DNA of 7,365 nt from Actinomycetota bacterium (GTDB lineage Bacteria; Acidobacteriota; Blastocatellia; Chloracidobacteriales; Chloracidobacteriaceae): contig JAAFHI010000146.1 of assembly GCA_013298335.1 (NCBI GenBank), forward strand, positions 1 through 7,365. Reading direction: 5' to 3'. The stretch's first letter is position 1, and each line of letters begins with the position of its first letter. Shown piece after piece: positions 1 through 5,937 of the stretch. The notes under the pieces were generated by a model. The model did no database searches. It saw only the letters and a list, made by a program, of their open reading frames with translations, and was not told the origin of the DNA. The translations under genes and the position numbers were made by a program.

Positions 1-23
1 CTGACCCCTGACCCCTGACCCCT
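1..23. repeat. 7-bp tandem repeat (CTGACCC), three copies, cut by the window edge
   Basis: Three perfect head-to-tail copies of CTGACCC occupy bases 1-21, followed by CT and a short T run that ends just before the mlaD-like start codon. The array may continue beyond the left edge. It is one of three different 7-bp arrays in this window, the others being at 1267-1296 and 5271-5351. Its function is unknown. Confidence 0.85.
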
Positions 24-32
24 TTTTGGCTT

Positions 33-1151
33 ATGTCGAAGAAAAAAGTTTCCATCATAGACTTTCGCGTGGGACTGATGACCTTGATCGCCATTCTGGC
101 GGTCATCGCCACCATTCTGACCATCAGCGGCGACATCAATCCGTTTCGCAAGGAACTGATCGTCAGGACGAAGCTTTCGAACGTGGACGGATTGCGTCCC
201 GGCGCGGAGGTGCGGCTGGCGGGCGTGAAGGTCGGCAAGGTGAAGAAGATCACCCTGCTGCCGGTTCCGTCCAACGATCAGGCGACCCAGACGGTCGAAC
301 TCGAACTGGCGCTGGACCCGTTGATTGACGGAAAGCCGGCGGGGGAACGGGTCCGCACCGACTCGCAGGTCATTCTCGGCTCGGTCGGGTTGCTGGGCGA
401 CAAGGTGGTGGACATTTCTCCCGGCACCCTGAAAGGCGACCCCGTGACCAACGGCGCCATCATCAAGGGCTCGCAGGAAACGACCATCCGCCAACTGATT
501 TCGGGCGCCGACGATATTCTCGCCAACTTCACCACCCTGTCGGCTTCCCTCAAGCAGATTGCCGAGAAAATCAACAAGGGTGACGGCACCGTTGGCAAAC
601 TCGTCTCCGATGCGGCGCTGTATAACAACCTGAACAAAACGGTGAACGAGGCACAGCGGCTCGTGCAGGACATCCATTCCGGCAAGGGAACGGCGGCCCG
701 GCTGATTAACGATCCCCAGTTGTATGAGGAAGTGTTCACCACCGTCCAGCGGGTCGATAAACTGCTCGTCGATATTAACGACGGGAAGGGAACGCTCGGC
801 AAACTGGCCAAGGACGACAAGGCCTACACCGAACTGATGACCATCCTCGAACGGCTCGACCGGACTTCCGGCAAACTGGAAGACACCGTCGCCCGGCTGG
901 AGCGCGGGGAAGGCACCGCCGGTCGCCTTCTGCGCGACGACAAGCTGTATCGCGACGCCGAGGAAACCGTCACCAATCTCAACACGGTCGTGGCCCGGCT
1001 CGAACGCGGAGAAGGTTCCGCCGGTCGGCTGTTGCGCGATCCCCAGTTGTACGACAATCTGACCGCTACGTCCGCCAATGCCAACCAGCTTCTGATTGAT
1101 TTCCGGAAAGACCCCAAGAAGTTCCTGACCATCAAGCTGAAGCTCTTTTAA
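33..1151 (+). CDS. MlaD-family (MCE domain) lipid-transport protein
   Basis: This is probably the membrane-anchored substrate-binding component of an Mla/MCE-type ABC system that moves phospholipids between the inner and outer membranes. Residues 1-11 are short and basic. Residues 12-32 form one hydrophobic segment, expected to anchor the protein in the inner membrane. Residues about 41-130 are an MCE domain, recognisable by the stretch VDGLRPGAEVRLAGVKVGKV and by QVILGSVGLLGDKVVDI. The rest is predicted helical and carries five copies of G-x-G-[TS]-x-[GA]-[KR]-L-x(3)-D-x(3)-Y, starting at residues 183, 217, 251, 292 and 326. The end DFRKDPKKFLTIKLKLF is typical of MlaD-like proteins of this subtype. 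At 372 residues it is about twice the length of E. coli MlaD because of the repeat tail. The ATG has no obvious Shine-Dalgarno sequence; upstream lies TTTTTGGCTT and a 7-bp repeat. The partner permease and ATPase genes are not in the window and may lie upstream. Confidence 0.88.
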   Translation: MSKKKVSIIDFRVGLMTLIAILAVIATILTISGDINPFRKELIVRTKLSNVDGLRPGAEVRLAGVKVGKVKKITLLPVPSNDQATQTVELELALDPLIDGKPAGERVRTDSQVILGSVGLLGDKVVDISPGTLKGDPVTNGAIIKGSQETTIRQLISGADDILANFTTLSASLKQIAEKINKGDGTVGKLVSDAALYNNLNKTVNEAQRLVQDIHSGKGTAARLINDPQLYEEVFTTVQRVDKLLVDINDGKGTLGKLAKDDKAYTELMTILERLDRTSGKLEDTVARLERGEGTAGRLLRDDKLYRDAEETVTNLNTVVARLERGEGSAGRLLRDPQLYDNLTATSANANQLLIDFRKDPKKFLTIKLKLF

Positions 1152-1185
1152 GTTGCCTTGCGGTCCCCCCGTTCCGTGGCCCCGT

Positions 1186-1214
1186 TTGACAGGCCAGAAT
1201 GACGTCCCTACGAT
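1186..1214 (+). promoter_or_regulatory. Candidate sigma70-type promoter for pgsA
   Basis: TTGACA at 1186-1191 is a perfect -35 hexamer. After exactly 17 bases comes TACGAT at 1209-1214, which matches the TATAAT consensus at four of six positions including the key first, second and last. Transcription would begin near 1221, giving a leader of about 100 bases before the pgsA TTG start. The site lies in the gap after the mlaD-like gene, so pgsA can be expressed independently. This rests on sequence match only. Confidence 0.6.
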
Positions 1215-1230
1215 GATTCGGACGTTTGTT

Positions 1231-1284
1231 TCGATTGAAGATTTGTGCCCCAGGCCGTAACGCACATCGAAAATCTTCATTCGA
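1231..1284. repeat. Inverted repeat in the pgsA leader
   Basis: Arms of 14 bases at 1231-1244 and 1271-1284 are complementary except for one position, with a 26-base loop. In RNA starting from the promoter at 1186-1214 they would form a hairpin in the 5' leader. No T run follows, so it does not look like an intrinsic terminator. The right arm overlaps the 7-bp repeat array. Confidence 0.6.
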
Positions 1285-1296
1285 AAATCGAAAATC
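1267..1296. repeat. 7-bp tandem repeat (TCGAAAA) upstream of pgsA
   Basis: Reading in steps of seven from 1267 gives TCGAAAA, TCTTCAT, TCGAAAA, TCGAAAA and then TC. Three units are identical and one is a variant that keeps phase. The array ends about 28 bases before the pgsA start codon. The sequence differs from the other two arrays in the window, but the period is the same. Confidence 0.65.
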
Positions 1297-1323
1297 ATCC
1301 TGGCGTCGGGGAAGAGGTTTGTT

Positions 1324-2109
1324 TTGAATCTCCCGAATTCGCTCACGATTTCTCGAATTTTCGTCGTTCCGCTGATGGTCGTCGTTTTGATGACGAGCGT
1401 CTCGGAGTACGTCTTCGGCGTCCCGCGCCAGTACCTCGGCGTCGGCCTCTTCCTGGCCGCCTCGATTACCGACCTGCTCGACGGATATCTCGCCCGGCGA
1501 CGCGGCGAGATTACAACCCTCGGAACGCTCCTCGATCCGATTGCCGACAAACTGCTCATTTCCGCGGCGCTGATTTCCCTCGTGGAAAACAAACTCGCGC
1601 CGGGGTGGGCGGTAGTCATCGTCATCGGGCGCGAATTCGCCGTTTCCGGCCTGCGCAGCATCGCCTCCCATCAGGGACTGGTCATCCCAGCCTCGAAAAT
1701 GGGCAAGTTCAAGATGCTGTCGGAGGTCATCGCCATCGTATTGCTGATGCTGGGCAGCGCCGATGGCCGCCCGCCCCTTCCGGTCGGCACGTCGTCGGTC
1801 GTGGCGGTGGAACAGGCGTTTTCGAGACTGTTTACGCAGGGAAGTCTGACGGTAGCCAATCTTCAGGTCATTTCCTACGGACTGGGGCGGTTCGTCATGT
1901 GGACCGTCGTGATTTCGGCGCTCTGGTCCATGATCAACTACTTCAGGGATTTCTACGCGGCCGTTCGCGACCGGATCGAAACCCCGGTTCGGCGTCCGCT
2001 GCGCGAACTGCTCCATCTGCGCCCGCGCCAGCGCAAACTGCGTCGGCCCCTGTTCCGGATGACCGCGCGAAGCCGCAAGAACGCACCCTCGGGCGAGACG
2101 CCCCGGTAA
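1324..2109 (+). CDS. pgsA: CDP-diacylglycerol--glycerol-3-phosphate 3-phosphatidyltransferase
   Basis: PgsA is an integral inner-membrane enzyme that transfers a phosphatidyl group from CDP-diacylglycerol to sn-glycerol 3-phosphate, giving phosphatidylglycerol phosphate, the committed step to phosphatidylglycerol and cardiolipin. The CDP-alcohol phosphatidyltransferase signature D-G-x2-A-R-x8-G-x3-D-x3-D is complete, with D53, G54, A57, R58, G67, D71 and D75. The GREFAVSGLR stretch at 102-111 is characteristic of PgsA. Several hydrophobic segments surround these motifs. The chosen start is TTG at 1324: it gives the usual PgsA N-terminus (MNLPNSLTISRI) and is preceded by the purine-rich GGGGAAGAGG at 1308-1317, six bases away. 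At 261 residues it is longer than E. coli PgsA (about 182), owing to a loop around residues 144-180 and an arginine-rich tail from about residue 215. A closely related specificity in the same superfamily cannot be fully excluded. Confidence 0.92.
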   Translation: MNLPNSLTISRIFVVPLMVVVLMTSVSEYVFGVPRQYLGVGLFLAASITDLLDGYLARRRGEITTLGTLLDPIADKLLISAALISLVENKLAPGWAVVIVIGREFAVSGLRSIASHQGLVIPASKMGKFKMLSEVIAIVLLMLGSADGRPPLPVGTSSVVAVEQAFSRLFTQGSLTVANLQVISYGLGRFVMWTVVISALWSMINYFRDFYAAVRDRIETPVRRPLRELLHLRPRQRKLRRPLFRMTARSRKNAPSGETPR

Positions 2110-2143
2110 TCACGATTCAACTTCTCACGGAGACCCTTGCCGA

Positions 2144-2623
2144 ATGAACGTCGTCCGCCACCACGGGTCGAACGTCGTCATTCGGCAGATTCCGGTTCTG
2201 CTGTTTGTCGTGGCCGGAATGTTCGCGCTGCCCTTCCTGGGCTTTTCGCTGTTTCACATTGTCCGGGGCACGGATGCCGAGGGGAAATATTTCACCCTTT
2301 TCCTCGGCCTGCTGTTTTTGTGGCTGATACTGGAATTCGTGGCGACGCGCGAGCGGTTCGACATCGACCCGCTCGCGAAAACCCTCACGCGAACGGTCCG
2401 GGGCGTCTTCAGGACGTACGCCCGGTCGGTCGAACTGGCCGGGATGCGGGAAATCGGTGTCGAATGGCGGGTCAATTCGCGCGGTCGGCGGCGCGAACAC
2501 CTGTTTTTGTACGGAACGGGTGAACCGATCCTCATCAACTCGCCCGCCAAGGTCTATCTCTCCCACGCAAAACTCGGAAAACGCATCGCCGAAGCGACGG
2601 GCATCCCTTTTCGCGGCGAATAG
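2144..2623 (+). CDS. Small membrane protein of unknown function
   Basis: I do not recognise this 159-residue protein. Two hydrophobic segments are visible, at residues about 16-40 and 49-67, with a short loop (RGTDAEGKY) between them. The remaining 90 residues are polar and alternate short predicted strands: FDIDPLAKTLTRTV, then RREHLFLYGTGEPILIN, then a final helix KLGKRIAEATGIPF. Two membrane segments followed by a soluble beta-rich domain ending in a helix resemble bacterial membrane proteins with a PH-like domain, but that is an inference from layout only. The ATG at 2144 is preceded by GGAG at 2129-2132, 11 bases away. The gene begins 34 bases after pgsA stops, so the two are probably co-transcribed, which hints at an envelope role without proving it. 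The gene ends 15 bases from the end of the convergent gene on the other strand. Confidence 0.8.
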   Translation: MNVVRHHGSNVVIRQIPVLLFVVAGMFALPFLGFSLFHIVRGTDAEGKYFTLFLGLLFLWLILEFVATRERFDIDPLAKTLTRTVRGVFRTYARSVELAGMREIGVEWRVNSRGRRREHLFLYGTGEPILINSPAKVYLSHAKLGKRIAEATGIPFRGE

Positions 2624-2636
2624 GGACGCCCGTCCC
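2623..2636. terminator. Short hairpin between convergent genes, candidate terminator
   Basis: GGGACG-CC-CGTCCC is a perfect inverted repeat; in RNA the likely form is a five-pair stem with a four-base loop. It begins at the last base of the small membrane protein's stop codon and ends two bases before the stop of the convergent gene. The plus-strand copy is followed by GGTCATTTT, so the T tract is weak and displaced. The position suits bidirectional transcription termination, but efficiency is uncertain. Confidence 0.4.
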
Positions 2637-2638
2637 GG

Positions 2639-3088
2639 TCATTTTCGCTGAAGGAGCCAGACCGCCAGCAACAGCAGTCCGGCCCCGGCGATTTTCGAAG
2701 GTGAAATCGAGGTTTTCGGCAATCCGAGCCAGCCGTAGTGGTCGAGGACCAGCGCGCCGAAAAGCTGTCCGGTGATAAGCGCGCCCGAATACCCCGCCGC
2801 GCCGATTTTCGGCACCGCCAGAATCGCCATGGTGACGAACAATGCACCGAGCGCGCCGCCGATCCAGGCCCACCAGGGCGCGTTGCCCGCCGCGCGCAGG
2901 TTGCCGACCTGACCCTGCGACGCCATGAACGAGCCGACGATGAAGAGCACCAGCGTTCCAACCATGAAACTGATGAGCGCGCTGTAAATGGGGTTCAGGA
3001 CAAAGGTACGCAACTTTGCGTTTACGGCTGCCTGAATGGGCAGCATCATGCCGGTGAGCAACACCACCGTGACCCAGCCGATTTTCAT
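2639..3088 (-). CDS. DMT_YdcZ family (DUF606) membrane protein
   Basis: This is a 149-residue inner-membrane protein of the YdcZ/DUF606 group, a five-helix half-size branch of the drug/metabolite transporter superfamily. Its substrate is unknown. Family hallmarks are visible: an N-terminal helix with LPIQAAVNAKL (16-26), NPIYSALISFMVGTLVLF (32-49), PWWAWIGGALGALFVT (71-86), a helix with AVPKIGAAGYSGALITGQ (91-108), LDHYGWLGLP (115-124), and a last helix ending in LLQRK. Length matches the family norm. The ATG at 3088-3086 was chosen because the family starts here and a good GGAG lies seven bases upstream on this strand. The frame stays open much further upstream, to about 3904, but that part is antisense to the next gene and is not expected to be coding. 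Small DMT proteins often act as pairs or homodimers; no second copy is present in the window. Confidence 0.88.
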   Translation of the reverse strand: MKIGWVTVVLLTGMMLPIQAAVNAKLRTFVLNPIYSALISFMVGTLVLFIVGSFMASQGQVGNLRAAGNAPWWAWIGGALGALFVTMAILAVPKIGAAGYSGALITGQLFGALVLDHYGWLGLPKTSISPSKIAGAGLLLLAVWLLQRK

Positions 3089-3192
3089 GTGGTTCTCCGA
3101 AATATGACGATGTAACGCGCCACTCTGCCTTCCGAATTTCCCGGTCGCAAGTCCATCAGGTAACTTTTTCAAGTCATTCAGGGCAATCCTTC

Positions 3193-3222
3193 TTGAAATC
3201 CGTTCGTTGGGTTCACTACTTT
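3193..3222 (+). promoter_or_regulatory. Candidate promoter for the zinc-ribbon protein gene
   Basis: TTGAAA at 3193-3198 matches the -35 consensus at five of six positions. After 18 bases comes TACTTT at 3217-3222, which keeps the first, second and last bases of the -10 consensus. A transcript would begin near 3229, about 30 bases before the ATG at 3260. It lies in the gap between two divergent genes. I saw no equally good candidate for the minus-strand gene. Confidence 0.4.
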
Positions 3223-3259
3223 CAGGGTTTCTTCTTTCAGGAGCAGATCCGACATTTTC

Positions 3260-4228
3260 ATGCCCGAAACGACCATCATCGTCTGCCCGGCCTGTAACCG
3301 AAATAACGGCATCCACCGGATGGCCTGTATTTACTGCGGGCACTCGCTTCCGGTGGAGGCCGGGCGTGAACTCGAAAAACTGCCCGGTCTCAGGCAGCTC
3401 GAAGAAACCGAACTCGGTTTCAATCTCGTCTGTTTTCCATCCGACAGCCTTTCCGACGAATCCGCGCTGCGCGAAATCGAAGTCATCACCCGGCTCGATT
3501 TGCTCCAGATTGCCGAATTGATGAAGGCGTCCGTTCCGGTCCCGATTGCCCGCGCCCAAACCCAGTCGGACGCCGAAATCTTTTATCGGCGGCTGCTCGC
3601 CGCCGGCGTCCGGACCACGATCGTGTCGGACGCGGATCTTTCGGTGAACGTGCCGCCGCGCCGGATACGCCGCATCAAGCGGATGGAAGGCGGCATCGAA
3701 CTGTGGAGCAGCGAGCATTCGCTTCCCGAGGACGTCGCGTGGGATGACATTTCCCTTTTCGTGTTCGGGGCCATCCGGTATCGCCAGGTTCTGACCCAGG
3801 AAGAAATGAAAGCCCGGCGAAATGGTCGCGAACTGAAGGACATCAACGAAACCATCAGCGACGAGTTTCTGTTCGACTTTTTCGATCAGCGAACCAGCCG
3901 CCATTTCCGCATCCGGTCCGATTCCTTCGATTACAACTGTCTCGGCGTCCAGCGGAAACTGCTGGCCCAGGAAAACTACCGGATTCTCGACGAATGGATG
4001 ACCTCCAGCGTTCCTCGGGCAATGGTCAATCGTGAGTTTCGAAAGGTGTCGCGCGCCCTCGAACCGGTCTGGTCACTGACCAAAACGGTGCAACGGCAGC
4101 CGCTCAAGCGCATCGGCGTCGGCAAGGTCTCTTTCGGTACACAGGCGAATTTCGACAACGAAATCCAGTTCACCCGGTTTTCCCGAACCCTGTTCCGACT
4201 CAGCCAAAAAGGACTGCTTGGGAAGTAA
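3260..4228 (+). CDS. Hypothetical protein with N-terminal zinc ribbon
   Basis: I do not recognise this 322-residue protein as a named family. Residues 9-26 hold C-x2-C-x10-C-x2-C (C9, C12, C23, C26), a four-cysteine zinc-ribbon pattern of the kind that begins many bacterial proteins. Residues about 94-127 (VPIARAQTQSDAEIFYRRLL onwards) look like a small alpha/beta unit in which a helix precedes a strand, VRTTIVSDADL; this recalls DUF2007-type signal-transducing domains, but only loosely. A basic PPRRIRRIKR patch follows at 132-141, then a beta-rich part (149-230) containing WDDISLFVFGAIRYRQV and HFRIRSDSFDYNCLG, and a C-terminal helical region. No signal peptide or membrane helix is visible, so it is likely cytoplasmic. 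The ATG at 3260 has AGGAG at 3239-3243, a long 16 bases upstream, and no alternative in-frame start nearby. It stands alone: divergent from the DMT_YdcZ gene and 147 bases from pdxS. Confidence 0.8.
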   Translation: MPETTIIVCPACNRNNGIHRMACIYCGHSLPVEAGRELEKLPGLRQLEETELGFNLVCFPSDSLSDESALREIEVITRLDLLQIAELMKASVPVPIARAQTQSDAEIFYRRLLAAGVRTTIVSDADLSVNVPPRRIRRIKRMEGGIELWSSEHSLPEDVAWDDISLFVFGAIRYRQVLTQEEMKARRNGRELKDINETISDEFLFDFFDQRTSRHFRIRSDSFDYNCLGVQRKLLAQENYRILDEWMTSSVPRAMVNREFRKVSRALEPVWSLTKTVQRQPLKRIGVGKVSFGTQANFDNEIQFTRFSRTLFRLSQKGLLGK

Positions 4229-4326
4229 GTGGTCCGTGATTCCAGAGGAATTGGTGGTTGCGGACGGGGTCGCCCTTCCCTAGTTTTCGTACGGTAACCG
4301 CCACCCCCGCGATTTTTCATAACGAG

Positions 4327-4345
4327 GATTTCCTTAGTGGAAATC
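4327..4345. promoter_or_regulatory. Perfect inverted repeat in the pdxS leader, possible operator or hairpin
   Basis: GATTTCC-TTAGT-GGAAATC is a perfect seven-base inverted repeat with a five-base centre. It lies 31 bases before the pdxS ATG and upstream of the ribosome-binding site. This size and spacing fit a binding site for a dimeric regulator or a small leader hairpin. No regulator gene is adjacent, so the role is unproven. Confidence 0.35.
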
Positions 4346-4375
4346 GAACATTACTAGGTATCTGGAGTGCTTCCC

Positions 4376-5263
4376 ATGAGTGAAACGCAATTGCGATTGA
4401 AGACCGGCCTGGCCGAAATGTTGAAGGGCGGCGTCATCATGGACGTCGTGAACGCCGAACAGGCGCGCATCGCCGAAGACGCGGGCGCGGTGGCCGTGAT
4501 GGCCCTCGAACGGGTCCCGGCGGACATTCGCCGCGACGGCGGCGTGGCCCGGATGTCGCATCCGAAGATGATCCGCGAAATCATGGAAGAAGTTTCGATT
4601 CCCGTGATGGCCAAAATCCGCATCGGCCACATCGCCGAAGCGCAGGTGCTGGAATCGCTCGGCGTGGACTTCATCGACGAATCGGAAGTGCTGACGCCCG
4701 CCGATCCCTACAACCACGTCAACAAGTTCGCCTTCAAGGTCCCGTTCGTGTGCGGCGCGACAAATCTCGGCGAGGCGCTGCGCCGCGTCGGCGAAGGCGC
4801 GGCGATGATTCGCAGCAAGGGCGAAGCCGGCACCGGCAACATCGTCGAGGCGGTCCGCCACCTGCGAGAAATCGTTCGCGACATGAAACTTCTGACGGTG
4901 CTCACCGAGCACGAACTGATGACGGAATCCAAGCGGTTGCAGGCGCCTTACGAACTCGTCCGCTACGTCGCGCAGCACGGCAAGCTGCCCGTGCCCTTCT
5001 TCGCCGCCGGCGGCGTCGCGACGCCCGCCGATGCCGCGCTCTGCATGATTCTCGGCGCGGAAACGGCGTTCGTCGGTTCGGGCATCTTCAAATCGGAAGA
5101 TCCGGCGCTCTTCGCGAAGTCCATCGTGAAGGCCGTCACCCACTATCAGGACCCGGCCAAGGTGCTCGAAGCCAGCGAGGAACTCGAAGGCGGCAACGCC
5201 ATGAAGGGCATCGAAATCTCCACCTTGCAGGGCGAACAGGTGCTCGCCGCGCGCGGCTGGTAA
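4376..5263 (+). CDS. pdxS: Pyridoxal 5'-phosphate synthase subunit PdxS
   Basis: PdxS is the lyase subunit of the DXP-independent vitamin B6 pathway. It condenses ribose 5-phosphate and glyceraldehyde 3-phosphate with ammonia from PdxT to make PLP in the cytoplasm. The 295-residue protein is very close in sequence and length to B. subtilis PdxS (294). Conserved blocks include [87 protein letters not shown] and AMKGIEIS. The catalytic residues that correspond to Asp24, Lys81 and Lys149 of B. subtilis are D23, K80 and K148 here. The start is ATG 4376, preceded by CTGGAG with GGAG eight bases away. An in-frame GTG at 4367 overlaps that ribosome-binding site and would add three residues, so it is less likely. 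pdxT follows on the same strand after 101 bases of repeats. Confidence 0.98.
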   Translation: MSETQLRLKTGLAEMLKGGVIMDVVNAEQARIAEDAGAVAVMALERVPADIRRDGGVARMSHPKMIREIMEEVSIPVMAKIRIGHIAEAQVLESLGVDFIDESEVLTPADPYNHVNKFAFKVPFVCGATNLGEALRRVGEGAAMIRSKGEAGTGNIVEAVRHLREIVRDMKLLTVLTEHELMTESKRLQAPYELVRYVAQHGKLPVPFFAAGGVATPADAALCMILGAETAFVGSGIFKSEDPALFAKSIVKAVTHYQDPAKVLEASEELEGGNAMKGIEISTLQGEQVLAARGW

Positions 5264-5270
5264 CAACACA

Positions 5271-5351
5271 ATTATGAGTTATGAATTATGAGTTATGAAT
5301 TTTTCCGAACCCCGGATTTTCATAACTCATAACTCATAACTCATAACTCAT
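5271..5351. repeat. Inverted 7-bp tandem repeat arrays between pdxS and pdxT
   Basis: The left arm, 5271-5298, has four units of RTTATGA alternating ATTATGA and GTTATGA. The right arm, from 5320, has four units of TCATAAC and a trailing TCAT. The arms are reverse complements over 28 bases apart from two mismatches where the left units carry A instead of G. The 21-base centre contains a further small TCCG/CGGA hairpin at 5304-5316. Transcribed, the element would fold into a long AT-rich hairpin ending 13 bases before the pdxT start. It could slow transcription, protect the pdxS mRNA end or simply be a repeat insertion. Confidence 0.9.
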
Positions 5352-5364
5352 CATTGGTCTTCTG

Positions 5365-5937
5365 ATGATCGGCGTACTCGGCATTCAGGGAAATTTCGCG
5401 GCGCACCGGAAGATGCTCGACCGGCTGGGCGTCGCGTCGCGCGAAGTCCGGACGGTGGGCGATCTCGACGGCCTGTCGGGAATCATCCTTCCGGGCGGCG
5501 AGAGCACGACCATGCTCAAGTTTCTCAAAAATGAGGGGCTGATGGACGCGCTCCGGGCCTTTTCGGCGGAAGGGAAGCCGATTTTCGGGACCTGCGCCGG
5601 GGCGATTCTGCTTGCGAAGGACGTCACCGGCCCCGCGCAGGAATCGCTCGACCTGCTCGACATCGGGATTCAGCGCAACGGCTACGGACGCCAGGTGGAC
5701 AGCTTCATTACCGAGATTCCCGTTCCGGTTTTAGGCGAACCGCCGCTCGAACTCGTTTTCATCCGCGCGCCCGTCATCACGCGCCTCGGCGACGGCGTCG
5801 AAACGCTGGTCGAACTTGACGGGAAACCGGTGTGCGTCCGGCAAGGTAACCTTTTCGCCGCCACCTTCCACCCCGAAATGACCGACGACACCCGCCTCCA
5901 CGCCCTTTTCGTGAAGGAAGCCGAACACCGTGGGTAG
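5365..5937 (+). CDS. pdxT: Pyridoxal 5'-phosphate synthase glutaminase subunit PdxT
   Basis: PdxT is a class I glutamine amidotransferase that hydrolyses glutamine and channels the ammonia to PdxS; the two assemble into the PLP synthase complex (12 PdxS with up to 12 PdxT). All expected features are present in 190 residues, the normal length: IGVLGIQGNFAAH at the start, LPGGEST (42-48) forming the oxyanion region, the nucleophile C77 in FGTCAGAILLA, QRNGYGRQVDSF (103-114), FIRAP (132-136), and H169 and E171 of the catalytic triad in TFHPEM. The ATG at 5365 is the family start, but no clear Shine-Dalgarno precedes it; the upstream bases are TTGGTCTTCTG after the repeat arrays. It lies 101 bases downstream of pdxS and its end overlaps the next gene by eight bases, so pdxS, pdxT and the hydrolase may form one operon. 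Confidence 0.97.
   Translation: MIGVLGIQGNFAAHRKMLDRLGVASREVRTVGDLDGLSGIILPGGESTTMLKFLKNEGLMDALRAFSAEGKPIFGTCAGAILLAKDVTGPAQESLDLLDIGIQRNGYGRQVDSFITEIPVPVLGEPPLELVFIRAPVITRLGDGVETLVELDGKPVCVRQGNLFAATFHPEMTDDTRLHALFVKEAEHRG

Noticed and set aside
1245..2147. Plus-strand open frame overlapping pgsA, and a long minus-strand frame at 1132-2016
   Set aside because: Both are in other frames of pgsA, are rich in Arg, Gly and Asp or Gln, and have no domain. PgsA has a complete catalytic motif in its own frame.
3219..3241. Two direct copies of CTTTCAGG, 15 bases apart, before the zinc-ribbon gene
   Set aside because: They are short, the second overlaps the likely ribosome-binding site, and they do not share the 7-base period of the other arrays.
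3089..3904. Minus-strand open frame continuing about 270 codons upstream of the DMT_YdcZ start
   Set aside because: The DMT_YdcZ family begins at the ATG at 3088 with a good ribosome-binding site. The extension lies antisense to the zinc-ribbon gene, is of unusual composition with no family features, and reflects the scarcity of stops in GC-rich sequence.
4258..4286. Possible pdxS promoter TTGCGG-N17-TAGTTT
   Set aside because: Spacing is good, but each hexamer matches the consensus at only about half its positions, so chance is a sufficient explanation.
4334..5269. Long minus-strand frame opposite pdxS
   Set aside because: It is very rich in His, Asp, Arg and Phe, as expected for an antisense shadow of pdxS, which is unambiguous.
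5271..5351. CRISPR-like reading of the repeat block
   Set aside because: The units are 7 bases with no unique spacers and there are no cas genes; it is a simple inverted tandem array.
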